A stretch of DNA of 64,000 nt from Rhodobacteraceae bacterium LNNU 3342. Lineage in GTDB: Bacteria; Pseudomonadota; Alphaproteobacteria; Rhodobacterales; Rhodobacteraceae. The position numbers and the translations under genes were made by a program. Below the pieces are notes generated by a model, which saw only the letters and a program-made list of their open reading frames with translations, had not been told where the DNA came from and ran no database searches. The stretch covers positions 124,001-188,000 of the forward strand of contig VUAW01000006.1 of the NCBI GenBank assembly GCA_008711135.1, given 5' to 3'. Shown here piece by piece: positions 10,645-19,022 of the stretch. Positions within the stretch are counted from its first letter, which is position 1, and every line of letters starts with the position of its first letter.

Positions 10645-11961
10645 CTATCGCATCAGCGCCGGCAGGAAGAGCGTGATCTGCGGGAAGGCGATCAGGAGCG
10701 TCATCACCACCACCTCGGCCAAGAGGAACCACATGACCCCGCGGTAGATCGTCCAGACCGGGATGTCCGATCCCACGACGGATTTCACCACGAAGACGTT
10801 CATTCCCAGGGGCGGGGTGATCATCCCGATCTCGACATATTTCACGACGATGATGCCGAACCAGACCAGGTCGAGCCCCAGCGCCTTCATCATCGGCAGG
10901 AACACCGGGATGGTGATCAGCATGATCCCCAGCGGATCGAGGAACATCCCCAATATCAGGAACACGACCGAGATGGCGAGAATGACCATCAGCGGGTCGC
11001 CCGCATAGCCGCCCACCATGTCCGCCAGCAGCGAGGACACGCCCGTCAACGACAGGAGCCGCGTGTACATCACCGCGCCCATGCCGACGAAGAAGATCTG
11101 GGCGGTGGCCGCCATCGACTCCTTCAGCGCGGCAGTGAACAGGGAAAACGTAATGCGCCGCTGAACAAGCGAAATGAGAAGCGCAAGCGAGGCGCCGGTC
11201 GCGCCGGCCTCGGTCGGGGTGACGATGCCCGCGTAAAGGCCGCCGATAATCCCCAGGATCAGCAACGTGACCGGCCAGACCTCGCGCAGCGACGACAGGC
11301 GGTCCCGGCGCAGCGTCGCCAGTTCCGCATCGCTCAGCCTTGGCGCGAGAGCAGGGTTCAGCCAGCAACGGATCAGGATCAGCGCGACATAAGCCACCGC
11401 GGTCAGGAGACCCGGTATGATCCCCGCGATCAGCAGGCGCGAAATCGAAACCTCGGCGAACACACCATAAAGAACCAGCAGGATCGACGGCGGGATCAGC
11501 GCGGCCAAGGTCCCGGCCGAGGCGACGACCCCCGTCGCCAGTGCCCGGTCATAGCCCACGCGCAGCATTTCCGGGATCGCAAGACGCCCCATTGCTGCGG
11601 ATGATGCGAGCGATGACCCACAGGCGGCCGCAAAGCCGACGCTTGCCATGTTGGCAGCCACCGCAAGGCCACCGGGCAGCGCGCTGAACCACAGCCGTGC
11701 GGCACGGAACAGGGCCGAGGATATGCCCGAATGGTTCGCAATCGCCCCCATCAGCAGGAACATCGGAATTGCCGTCAGGTCCCAGCTTGCAGCAAAGGAA
11801 AACGGCGTTTCGCGCAGGATGGACAGCGCGATCGGGAAGTTGCGGACATAGGCAAGCCCGAGAATCGACACCACCCCCAGCGAAACCCCGATGGGAACAC
11901 GAAGAGCAACCAGCCCCAGCATGACGGCCAGGGTGGTCAGGCCGAACGTAAGCGGATCCAT
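10645..11961 (-). CDS. TRAP transporter large permease (DctM family)
   Basis: The 438-residue polytopic membrane protein is the ion-driven translocation subunit of a TRAP importer. It shows the DctM N-terminal pattern GLVALRVPIGVSLG, the repeated GSSLASSAAMG motif near residue 130, and the C-terminal ITPPLGMNVFVVKSV block. Its ATG at 11961 shares one base with the stop of the small permease gene (TGATG) and follows AGGAGAAAG. It is the last gene of the DhaKL-P450-TRAP operon, so it likely takes up the P450 substrate or a related carboxylate. Confidence 0.93.
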   Translation of the reverse strand: MDPLTFGLTTLAVMLGLVALRVPIGVSLGVVSILGLAYVRNFPIALSILRETPFSFAASWDLTAIPMFLLMGAIANHSGISSALFRAARLWFSALPGGLAVAANMASVGFAAACGSSLASSAAMGRLAIPEMLRVGYDRALATGVVASAGTLAALIPPSILLVLYGVFAEVSISRLLIAGIIPGLLTAVAYVALILIRCWLNPALAPRLSDAELATLRRDRLSSLREVWPVTLLILGIIGGLYAGIVTPTEAGATGASLALLISLVQRRITFSLFTAALKESMAATAQIFFVGMGAVMYTRLLSLTGVSSLLADMVGGYAGDPLMVILAISVVFLILGMFLDPLGIMLITIPVFLPMMKALGLDLVWFGIIVVKYVEIGMITPPLGMNVFVVKSVVGSDIPVWTIYRGVMWFLLAEVVVMTLLIAFPQITLFLPALMR

Positions 11962-12473
11962 CAGGGTCTTTCTCCTGTGTCCGGATTGCGGTTCGTCAGA
12001 CGCGCGAGCAGGCGGAACACCATCGCCAGAACCATCGCCGCGCCGGCGACCGGCAGGAACCAGCGGGTCGGCCAGATGGGAAGGTAGCCGCCAAGGATCT
12101 CCCACACCTCGCTCCGCCGGGTGCGGGTCAGGGCGGAGATCCAGCTTTGCCAGACAAACGCCCCGACATACGCAATGATGAGCAGGTCAACGAGCACCGC
12201 TACCACCTTTTGCACCGCCCCCGGCAGGGCCGAGACGAAGATATCGGCGGTGACGTGTTCATCGCGCAGGGTGACCCAGGCCAACGGCAGGAACGCAACC
12301 GCGATCATGTAATAGCTTGCCGTGATCTCACCCGTGCCGGGCAGCGGGTTGTTGAACAGCGTCCGCGAGATCACATCGACCGTGACGTGCAGCATCATCA
12401 GGACGCCCGCCACAAGCGACAGCGCAAAAAGCGCATTGGCAACCAAGTTGGCGGTTCGGTGCAGAAATCTCAT
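11961..12473 (-). CDS. TRAP transporter small permease (DctQ family)
   Basis: The 170-residue protein has four predicted membrane helices and the DctQ landmarks: VDVISRTLFNNPLPGTGEI after helix 1 and LRDEHVTADIFV after helix 2. It pairs with the large permease encoded directly downstream. The ATG at 12473 (MRFLHR) follows GGAAGG; an upstream in-frame ATG at 12512 would add a non-hydrophobic extension. It lies 62 bases after the binding-protein gene of the same operon. Confidence 0.9.
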   Translation of the reverse strand: MRFLHRTANLVANALFALSLVAGVLMMLHVTVDVISRTLFNNPLPGTGEITASYYMIAVAFLPLAWVTLRDEHVTADIFVSALPGAVQKVVAVLVDLLIIAYVGAFVWQSWISALTRTRRSEVWEILGGYLPIWPTRWFLPVAGAAMVLAMVFRLLARLTNRNPDTGERP

Positions 12474-12535
12474 GAAGGCCTTCCATGCGCGGGTGTTTGG
12501 GCGGGCGCGCAAACGGCGCCCGTCCCAAGGCTTGC

Positions 12536-13645
12536 TCAGAACGTCGCGGGGTCAAGCTGCGCGAAAACCTCGTCCCAAAGGCGCTGGGTCATCGCATCCA
12601 CGTCATTGCCGATTTCCGCGGAAATGCCGCGCCACTTTTCGACTTTGGCCAGATAGGCGTCGATCAGCGCTTCCGGCTCTGGCACGCCCAGTTGCTCGCC
12701 CACGCCTATAAGCCGGGCGCGATCATGATCGGCAAAGCCCTCGACCATCGCGACAAGGTCCGCGGCGGGCTCGACCAGTTCCACGCCGTTCACCTCTTGC
12801 TGATGAACGAAGCTCTCCTCGTCGCGCAGGACATAGTTGCCGATCGTGTGCTTGGCCGTGATGAAGGCCGAAGCCCGCATGACCGCCTGCTGGGCGTCGG
12901 CGTCCATCGCCACGAACTGGTCGCGATTGAGCAGCAGACCAAGCGCGGGACTGGAGTTGCCAAGCGGCAGATCGGTCACGTAGCGGGCATATTCGCCAAA
13001 GCCGTAGGTCTGCAGCCATTCGCGCGTCGCCATCAGGCAGTCGAGCCCGCCCTTCTGCAACAGCCCCACGGCATCCGTCAGGGTCACCGACATCGGCGTG
13101 GCGGCGCCAAGGTTCGCCATCTCTGCAAAGCCACCGGTCGCGCGGATGCGGCGGCCCGACATTTCCTGCAGCGATGCCACCGGGCTGGTGCACATCAGCC
13201 GGTAGGATGCCGAGGCGAACCCGCCAAAGGGCAGCACGTTGTTGTCGCGCGCTTCCTCCATGCACGACGGGCAGTCAAGGAACATCGTCTCGACCGAGGC
13301 GGCGGCAACGGCCATTGCGTCGTCGCCCGGCACCACGATGGAATAGAGCAGGGTAAAGGACGGCATCGCCTCTGGCGTATAGACCGGGATCTGCAGCCCC
13401 GCCTGCATCAGGTCGTCGGCCACCGCGGCAAGGGTGCCGCGCCCGTCTGCAAGCTGGCCGCCCGCGATCAACTCCCATTGAAGCTCGCCGCCCGTCGCCT
13501 CGGACATCATCGCGAAAGCTTCGGGCAACGTGTCGGTGTTCAGGTAGTCCGAGGCCGGCGGCCAGGAGCCATAGATCGGCGTCTGCGCCATGGCGCCGCC
13601 CGCGACAAGCGAGATCAGTCCCGCCGCTTTCCACACCTTGTTCAT
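12536..13645 (-). CDS. TRAP transporter substrate-binding protein (DctP-like)
   Basis: The 369-residue periplasmic protein has a signal peptide (hydrophobic AAGLISLVAGG, likely cleavage after GAMA, about residue 20). It contains SGRRIRATGGFAEMANLGA, matching the DctP region that carries the carboxylate-binding Arg, and DLPLGNSSPALGLLLNRDQF. Two nearby cysteines (CPSC) around residue 130 could form a disulfide, which is not typical of DctP proteins. It lies between the P450 gene (44-base gap) and the DctQ gene. By context the ligand is likely an aromatic or related carboxylate. Confidence 0.88.
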   Translation of the reverse strand: MNKVWKAAGLISLVAGGAMAQTPIYGSWPPASDYLNTDTLPEAFAMMSEATGGELQWELIAGGQLADGRGTLAAVADDLMQAGLQIPVYTPEAMPSFTLLYSIVVPGDDAMAVAAASVETMFLDCPSCMEEARDNNVLPFGGFASASYRLMCTSPVASLQEMSGRRIRATGGFAEMANLGAATPMSVTLTDAVGLLQKGGLDCLMATREWLQTYGFGEYARYVTDLPLGNSSPALGLLLNRDQFVAMDADAQQAVMRASAFITAKHTIGNYVLRDEESFVHQQEVNGVELVEPAADLVAMVEGFADHDRARLIGVGEQLGVPEPEALIDAYLAKVEKWRGISAEIGNDVDAMTQRLWDEVFAQLDPATF

Positions 13646-13689
13646 TTACTCCTCCCCAGTAAATCGCGCCGAAGCGCCGGTTATATGTT

Positions 13690-14898
13690 TCAGGCCGGAA
13701 CGACCTCGACCGGGATCGAGTGATAGCCCCTGAGCCAGTTGATGTAGACGCGCTCCGGCTCCCCTGCCGGCTTGATGCGCCTGACCTTGCGGGCCAGCGC
13801 GCCGAGAACGGCCTCTGCCTCCAGCCGGGCGACCATCTGGCCTACGCAGGCATGGATGCCGGTGCCAAAGGACAGGTGCCCCACCGTGCGGCGGCGGATG
13901 TCGAACGCATCCGGGTTTTCCCACCGCAGCGGATCGCGGTTGGCCGCCGAAAGCCACATCATCACCTTCTCTTCACCCCCCAGCTGCACGCCGGCAAGCG
14001 TGGTGGGCGCCGTGGTGGTGCGGCCGATGACCGGGCTGGGCGCCATCCAGCGCAGCCCTTCCTCGAACGCAGCGCGGGCAAGGGACGGGTCTGCCCGCAG
14101 GGCTTCCCACTGGTCCGGGTTGTCCATCAGCGCCTTGATGGCGATGCCGATGCCAAAGACGGTCGTGTCGATCCCCGCCGAGATGAAGGCGCGGACCAGC
14201 ATTCCCGCCTCCGCCGCCGTGATTTCCCCCGCATGGGCGGCGGCATAGATCTCGGATCCGAAGCCGCCGGGGATCAGGTTCTCCTCGGCCATCTGGCGGG
14301 CCACGTATTCGAAGGTGCCGTTCTCCTCCACGATCTTGCGGGCCGCGTGATAAAGGTCGTTCTTTGGCCCCATCGCGTTGAAGTTCAACGTCGAATAGGG
14401 CATCAGATGTTGCCGCCCCTCCGGCTGAAGACCGACAGCATCGGGCAAGACCTTGAAGGGGAACGCAAAGGCCAGATCGGCCGCGATGTCGAACCGGCGC
14501 CGTTCCACCAGCGCATCGACCATCCGCTCGGCCTCAGCCCGGAAGTCGTCGGTGAGCTTGCGCAGCGCGGCGGCAGACAGCACCCGGCTCAGCACCTTGC
14601 GGTTGGGCGTATGGATGGGCGGATCGGCCTCCAGGATGACAGAGGGCGTGCGCCAGGGCTCTTCCCGCAGGACGTTCGTCAGCCCGGTTCCCATGGCCGA
14701 CGTGAAGCGGCGCCAGTCCTGGAAGACCTCCCGGATGACCTCGTCCTGGCCGGTAATCCAGAAGCCGTATTTCGGCACCCAGGCGACGGGCCCGGCCTCG
14801 CGGATCGCCCGGTCCAGTTCCAGCGGGTTGTCCATGCTTTCGCGGCCGAACGGGTCGATATCCAGGATGGGCCGGTCGAGCTTGTCCGTCATGGTCAT
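13690..14898 (-). CDS. Cytochrome P450, CYP199-like (probable para-substituted benzoate oxidase)
   Basis: This 402-residue soluble bacterial P450 has heme-ligand Cys351 in FGTGIHACVGQ, I-helix AGIDTT with acid/alcohol pair Asp244-Thr245, and a family ExxR in EEGLRW. It strongly recalls CYP199A enzymes, which O-demethylate 4-methoxybenzoate. Arg83 and Ser86 (PWRTPS) and Arg236 and Ser240 (LVRAFIS) occupy positions that, from memory of CYP199A4, bind the benzoate carboxylate; a second I-helix Ser appears to be Ala237. Electrons would come from the [2Fe-2S] ferredoxin gene at 17168-17491; no reductase gene is adjacent. AAGGAG precedes the ATG. It shares an operon with DhaKL and TRAP genes. Confidence 0.9.
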   Translation of the reverse strand: MTMTDKLDRPILDIDPFGRESMDNPLELDRAIREAGPVAWVPKYGFWITGQDEVIREVFQDWRRFTSAMGTGLTNVLREEPWRTPSVILEADPPIHTPNRKVLSRVLSAAALRKLTDDFRAEAERMVDALVERRRFDIAADLAFAFPFKVLPDAVGLQPEGRQHLMPYSTLNFNAMGPKNDLYHAARKIVEENGTFEYVARQMAEENLIPGGFGSEIYAAAHAGEITAAEAGMLVRAFISAGIDTTVFGIGIAIKALMDNPDQWEALRADPSLARAAFEEGLRWMAPSPVIGRTTTAPTTLAGVQLGGEEKVMMWLSAANRDPLRWENPDAFDIRRRTVGHLSFGTGIHACVGQMVARLEAEAVLGALARKVRRIKPAGEPERVYINWLRGYHSIPVEVVPA

Positions 14899-14923
14899 GT
14901 TCTGCTCCTTGGGAAGGTGGCCA

Positions 14924-16591
14924 TCACCGGGCCGCCGCCTGCAGCCAGCGCGCCACGGCGACCGCGCCCGGATCCGGATGGCCGATCACGCGCGCGCCGA
15001 TGTAGCTTGAACGCCCCCGCCGCGGGGTCATGCTCGCGGTGGCCTCCGCACCCTCCTGCGCGGCGGCGGCGGCAGCCTTCAGCCGTTCCTTCGCCGTACC
15101 TGGCGCTGCCATGGCCGCGGCTGCGGGAACAAGCGCATCCACCATGGTCCGGTCCCCGGGCGCTGCGCCGCCCAGATCACGCAGCGCCTGCACCCCCGCG
15201 GCAAAGGCCGAGGCGAGCGCCTCACCCGCATCGCCCGTTGCCCCGTCAAGCGCATTGGCCGCCCCCACTGCGAGGATTGAGTAAAGCGGGCCTGACGTAC
15301 CACCTGTCGACCGCTGCACCACCGCGCCCACGTGACGCCAGAAGGCCGCACGCCCGAGCCCCGCCAGCACCTCCCTCTCGGCGATCAGGGCCTTCGCCCC
15401 GCCTGCAAGCGAATGGCCGATGTCGCCGTCGCCGACAATCTGGTCAAGCCGGGTCAGCTCCCCCTCATTCTGGATCAGCGCTTCGCACCCCGCCATCAGC
15501 GCGGCAAGGACATGCGGCTCGCCGGTGCCGGCTGCGGCAGCCTGCGGGGCGGCGCGGGGCGCGGGAATGGTCATTCCCTCTCTCACCCCGGGCCGCACCC
15601 AGGCCGGGGCCGCTGCCGGCATGTCGATGGCGGCGATGCGGTCATCATCAAGCTTCATCAGCGACAGCGACACGCCCGCCATGTCAATCGCGGTGAGGAA
15701 CGTCCCTGCCCACACCCGTTCAACCTTCAGGTCCAGCGCAGCGCAGGCATCCAGCGCATCCTGTGCCACGATGGCGATCTCCATCGGCGGGGTTGCGCCA
15801 AGGTTGTTGACCAACAGTGCCACCTGATCCCCGGCAGTGAGACGCCGGTCAGTCGCGATCTTGCCGATCAGGTTCCGTGCCAGCTCTGCCGCCGGGCGCA
15901 GGGGAACCCGCTCCAGCCCCACCTCGCCATGGATGCCGAGGCCCAGTTCAATCTGATCCTGCCCCAGTTCGAAATTGGGCGTGCCGGCTGCGGGAACGGT
16001 GCAGGCGCTCAGCGCGACGCCCATCGAACCCGTCGCTGCCACAGCCGCCTCCGTCCGCGCCTTGACCTCGGCAAGCGAAAGGCCAGCCTCGGCCGCCGCA
16101 CCGGCGATCTTGTGCGCCAGCACCGTCCCGGCAATGCCGCGCCGACCAGCCGTTTCCTCTGCCGAACCAAGCGCACAGTCGTCGTCCACGATGACGAGGT
16201 CCGTCTCGATCCCTTCGCCCCGCGCGATCTGCGCCGCAAGACCGAAGTTCAGCCGGTCACCGGTGTAGTTCTTGACGATGAGCAATACGCCACCCGGCCC
16301 GGCCACCGCGCGGATCGCCATCAGCACCGCATCAGTCGAAGGAGAGGCAAAGACATCCCCGGCCACCGCCGCCGTCAGCATCCCCTTGCCGACATATCCC
16401 GCATGCGCAGGCTCATGCCCCGAACCACCGCCCGAGATCAGCGCGACCTTCCCTGCCGAGGTGACCGCCTCAAGATCCGCCCGCACCACGATGGTGGAAC
16501 CTTCGATCAGCCTGAGGCCGTTCGACGTCGCCACCAGCCCGGCTAGCGCCTGCGGCACGACGTTCCCGACCTCGTTGATCAGCTTTTTCAT
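14924..16591 (-). CDS. Single-chain DhaK-DhaL dihydroxyacetone kinase family protein
   Basis: The 555-residue protein fuses a DhaK domain (about 1-330) with a DhaL nucleotide domain (about 355-555), as in ATP-dependent dihydroxyacetone or C4-ketose kinases. DhaK residues are conserved: GGGSGHEPAHAG with His59, Asp112 in KNYTGDRLNF, and His221 in GLGIHGE, which forms the hemiaminal with the substrate carbonyl. DhaL shows GDGDIGHSLAGGAKAL with the Mg-binding aspartates. It is the first gene of the operon with the P450 and TRAP genes, which is unexpected for glycerol metabolism. The substrate may be a short keto- or aldo-sugar released from an ether by the P450, but that is inference. Confidence 0.88.
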   Translation of the reverse strand: MKKLINEVGNVVPQALAGLVATSNGLRLIEGSTIVVRADLEAVTSAGKVALISGGGSGHEPAHAGYVGKGMLTAAVAGDVFASPSTDAVLMAIRAVAGPGGVLLIVKNYTGDRLNFGLAAQIARGEGIETDLVIVDDDCALGSAEETAGRRGIAGTVLAHKIAGAAAEAGLSLAEVKARTEAAVAATGSMGVALSACTVPAAGTPNFELGQDQIELGLGIHGEVGLERVPLRPAAELARNLIGKIATDRRLTAGDQVALLVNNLGATPPMEIAIVAQDALDACAALDLKVERVWAGTFLTAIDMAGVSLSLMKLDDDRIAAIDMPAAAPAWVRPGVREGMTIPAPRAAPQAAAAGTGEPHVLAALMAGCEALIQNEGELTRLDQIVGDGDIGHSLAGGAKALIAEREVLAGLGRAAFWRHVGAVVQRSTGGTSGPLYSILAVGAANALDGATGDAGEALASAFAAGVQALRDLGGAAPGDRTMVDALVPAAAAMAAPGTAKERLKAAAAAAQEGAEATASMTPRRGRSSYIGARVIGHPDPGAVAVARWLQAAAR

Positions 16592-16608
16592 TACCCCCTC
16601 CCGTGCAG

Positions 16609-16639
16609 TTTACATCTAAACCAGTTTCGCGTTAGATGT
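16609..16639. promoter_or_regulatory. Divergent promoter/operator between DhaKL operon and MarR gene
   Basis: A perfect inverted repeat, ACATCTAA at 16612-16619 and TTAGATGT at 16632-16639, has centres 20 bp apart. On the + strand TTTACA (16609-16614) and TTAGAT (16632-16637) are spaced 17 bp like -35/-10 boxes. The symmetry gives TCCACA-17-TTAGAT on the other strand. The repeat thus overlaps both candidate promoters and is the likely site of the MarR protein. Confidence 0.55.
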
Positions 16640-16663
16640 GGATAAGCAAAAGGACACCCTGCG

Positions 16664-17155
16664 ATGGATGACACTGATCTTGTTCAAGAGGCCGGAAAAT
16701 CGGTCCGCGCCGGGCGCTATGCCCCCTACTTCCTGTCGATCATCAACAACCGCCTGTCCTGGAGCGCCTCGCAGCTTTACCTTCGTCTTTTCGACATCGG
16801 CCTGAACGAATGGCGCATCCTGTCCGCCCTGCGCAACGAGCCCGGCATTCAGGCGCTTCGGGTCGGCGAGATGGTCGCGATGAACAAGTCGCTGGTCAGC
16901 CGGTCCACCAAGCGCCTCGAAGAACTTGGGCTGGTCGTTGCCCGGCTCGAACGGTCGCGCCGGCTCTTGTGGCTGACGAAGGCGGGCGCGGACCTTCACG
17001 ACAAGATCATCGCAATCGCCCTGAAGCGCGAGGCTGCGCTGCTTGACGGCTTTGATGAAAAGGATCTCGACACCCTTTTTGACCTGCTGGAGCGGATGCG
17101 GCAAAACCTGAGCAAGGTGGACGCTGTCGATCGTGCCCTGCAGGAGGATCGCTAG
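16664..17155 (+). CDS. MarR-family regulator of the P450/DhaKL/TRAP operon
   Basis: The 163-residue dimeric winged-helix regulator has a recognition region LRVGEMVAMNKSLVSRSTKRLEELG (about residues 64-88) and a wing with RLERSRRLLWLTKAG. It is divergent from the DhaKL gene with a 72-base gap that holds a symmetric operator candidate. It most likely represses both directions and is released by an aromatic ligand, as is common in the family. AAAAGGA precedes the ATG. The direction of its effect (repressor or activator) is not shown by sequence. Confidence 0.9.
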   Translation: MDDTDLVQEAGKSVRAGRYAPYFLSIINNRLSWSASQLYLRLFDIGLNEWRILSALRNEPGIQALRVGEMVAMNKSLVSRSTKRLEELGLVVARLERSRRLLWLTKAGADLHDKIIAIALKREAALLDGFDEKDLDTLFDLLERMRQNLSKVDAVDRALQEDR

Positions 17156-17167
17156 CGTCTTCATGGC

Positions 17168-17491
17168 CTAGTACTGCGCTGGCGGCAGATGGACGGTAAG
17201 CCCGTCGAGTTCGTCACCCAGCACGATCTGACAGCCCAACCGGCTGCGATCATCCGCCTCGCTGGCAGTGGCTTCAAGCATCACTTCCTCAATCTCGGAC
17301 CGCGGCGGCACCTTCTGCGCGAATTCAGGATCGATATAGACATGGCAGGTCGCGCACATGGCCGCGCCGCCGCATTCGCCGACGATGCCGTTGACATTGT
17401 TGAGGATGGCAGCCTGCATCACGCTTGTTCCGGCAGCGACATCCACATCCCTGCGGCTGCCGTCAGCGGCTACGAAGACAACTTGAACCAC
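17168..17491 (-). CDS. [2Fe-2S] ferredoxin of the P450-partner (putidaredoxin/adrenodoxin) type
   Basis: The 107-residue electron carrier has the cluster motif C-x5-C-x2-C (CGGAAMCATC) followed about 35 residues later by Cys in SRLGCQIV, as in putidaredoxin and the palustrisredoxin that serves CYP199 enzymes. It ends in a Tyr after PPAQ, where putidaredoxin has an aromatic Trp. It is convergent with the MarR gene (12-base gap) and separate from the P450 operon, but its location strongly suggests it is the P450 redox partner. A cognate reductase is not encoded in this cluster. Confidence 0.92.
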   Translation of the reverse strand: MVQVVFVAADGSRRDVDVAAGTSVMQAAILNNVNGIVGECGGAAMCATCHVYIDPEFAQKVPPRSEIEEVMLEATASEADDRSRLGCQIVLGDELDGLTVHLPPAQY

Positions 17492-17510
17492 GCGCTCCCT
17501 CCCCTGCTAC

Positions 17511-17524
17511 GATGTTTATACATC
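17511..17524. promoter_or_regulatory. Palindrome upstream of the ferredoxin gene
   Basis: GATGT-TTAT-ACATC lies 20-33 bases before the ferredoxin ATG. Its half-site ACATC matches the half-sites (ACATCTAA) of the operator between DhaKL and marR, although arm spacing differs. It may be bound by the same MarR regulator. Confidence 0.35.
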
Positions 17525-18088
17525 AACACGTTTATCGTTCAACTGCCAAAACGAGCTGTCGTGCTGACGCGGATGTTGAGGGTTTCCGCCGCGGCGCAGG
17601 CCCCCACGCGACGGCAGGTAGTTCCGAATGACAGAGGGTGTCGAAGGGCGGCGTTCCAGGCCCGATGCACCCGGATTTTCCTATGGAGAGAAGGTCGCCT
17701 CCTACACGTCGGGTCCAGGTTCTCCGGCCCGCAATGCCGGCGCGGGAAACTTGACCCAAGAACTGCAGACGATGCCGCGGCGCTTGCTGCAAGCGATACC
17801 GGGTCGGCTTCCATAAGGGCACCAGGCCATCACGCCGCAGTTGAAAGGCCGCCCTGCCCGCTGGTCAGATTTTCTCCCACCGGGACAGTGAGGGCATCTC
17901 GAAGCTCCTACCGCTTGCGGCTCTGATGCAGAAGGCCCCATCAAACGCGCGACGGCACAAGCAGCCCGCAGTCGCTCCGGAATCGGGTTCCCTCCCCGGA
18001 CCGACCTTCTTCCGCCGCTGGATTACCGCGAAGAGCGGCTGCGTTCTTCGCTGCCCCCGCGGTCGTTCTAGGGGCCACTAACAGAGGA
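17525..18088. other. Intergenic stretch of about 560 bases, no convincing gene
   Basis: Short open frames here (for example 17628-17816 on +, 17702-17944 on -) lack SD sequences and recognisable families. A hairpin GCGAAGA (18028-18034) / TCTTCGC (18045-18051) lies 38 bases past the LysR stop and may end that transcript, though no T-run follows. The rest may be decayed sequence. Confidence 0.5.
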
Positions 18089-18973
18089 CTACGCGAATGC
18101 CTTCTGCACCTCGGCGATAAAATCCGCCTCGACCGCAGCCAAGTCGCGGTCACGCAGCCTGATGACCCCGGACTTGCTCTCCGGCAGTTCGAAATCGATC
18201 GGCAAAGCCTCGATCTCATCAAGATTGCGCACGGTGGAGGAACTGACGACGGCGATAAGATCCGTCCGCCGCAGCATCGCCGCCACGGCAAGCGTGTCGG
18301 ACAACTCGACCGTCGGGACCAGCGCCGGCAGACCCGCCTCGCGCAGCATCTGGCGGAGCGCGGTGGTCGATGACGCGGTCGGATCGCTGACGATCCACTT
18401 TTCCGTGGCAATCTCGGCCAGGGACAAGCTTTTGCGCTTGTGCAGCGGATGGGTGGACCGCGCCACGATGGTGAAGCGGTCCGCCTTCATTTCGATGATC
18501 TCATGATGGCTGTAGCGGCGCAGCATGTCGATCGTGCCGAACATGAGCGATATCTGCCGGTCCTCCAGCCGCTGGCTGAGCCGGGCCATCTGGTCGGCAA
18601 CGATGTTTATCCGCATGTCAGGATAGGCGCGGGTAAAGGCGTCGACCGCCCGCGGGATGATGTCCACCATCCACCGCGTGCCGCAGCCGATGCGCAGGAC
18701 GCCGCTGGATTCCCCACGTTCCTGCGCAAAACGTTCGTGAAGCGCCTCTGTTTCCGCGGAGATACGGGAAACGTATTCCAGAAGATGCAGCCCCGAGGCC
18801 GTCAGTCGGGCCGGCCGGGTGCTGCGGTCGAACAGATCGACGCCCAGCTCAGACTCCAGCCGCGCCACGCTTTGCGCCAGCGCGGATTGCGAAATGCCCA
18901 GGTACCGGCAGGCGGCCGTGCCTGAACCCATCTGCGCAAGCGTCTCGAAGTGCCAAAGCTGGCGCGGATTCAT
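18089..18973 (-). CDS. LysR-family transcriptional regulator
   Basis: The 294-residue regulator has an N-terminal winged HTH (about 5-62: FETLAQMGSGTAACRYLGISQSALAQS... with RLESELGVDLFDR) and a C-terminal periplasmic-binding-like effector domain. The chosen start gives MNPRQLWHFETL, the normal LysR beginning; a longer frame to 19099 would add an atypical Pro/Ala-rich tail. It is the last gene of the Dpp/lyase operon, 49 bases after the second ATPase gene, so it is co-transcribed with its likely target rather than divergent from it, which is less common for LysR genes. Confidence 0.88.
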   Translation of the reverse strand: MNPRQLWHFETLAQMGSGTAACRYLGISQSALAQSVARLESELGVDLFDRSTRPARLTASGLHLLEYVSRISAETEALHERFAQERGESSGVLRIGCGTRWMVDIIPRAVDAFTRAYPDMRINIVADQMARLSQRLEDRQISLMFGTIDMLRRYSHHEIIEMKADRFTIVARSTHPLHKRKSLSLAEIATEKWIVSDPTASSTTALRQMLREAGLPALVPTVELSDTLAVAAMLRRTDLIAVVSSSTVRNLDEIEALPIDFELPESKSGVIRLRDRDLAAVEADFIAEVQKAFA

Positions 18974-19022
18974 CTCGGCAAAGCTGCGCTCTCGCTGGGG
19001 CGGCCGCGGGGCGGATGCCGAC

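Noticed and set aside
17628-17816. Small + strand frame in the gap between ferredoxin and LysR genes
   Set aside because: There is no SD sequence, no recognised motif and no conserved neighbour. It is probably spurious or decayed sequence.
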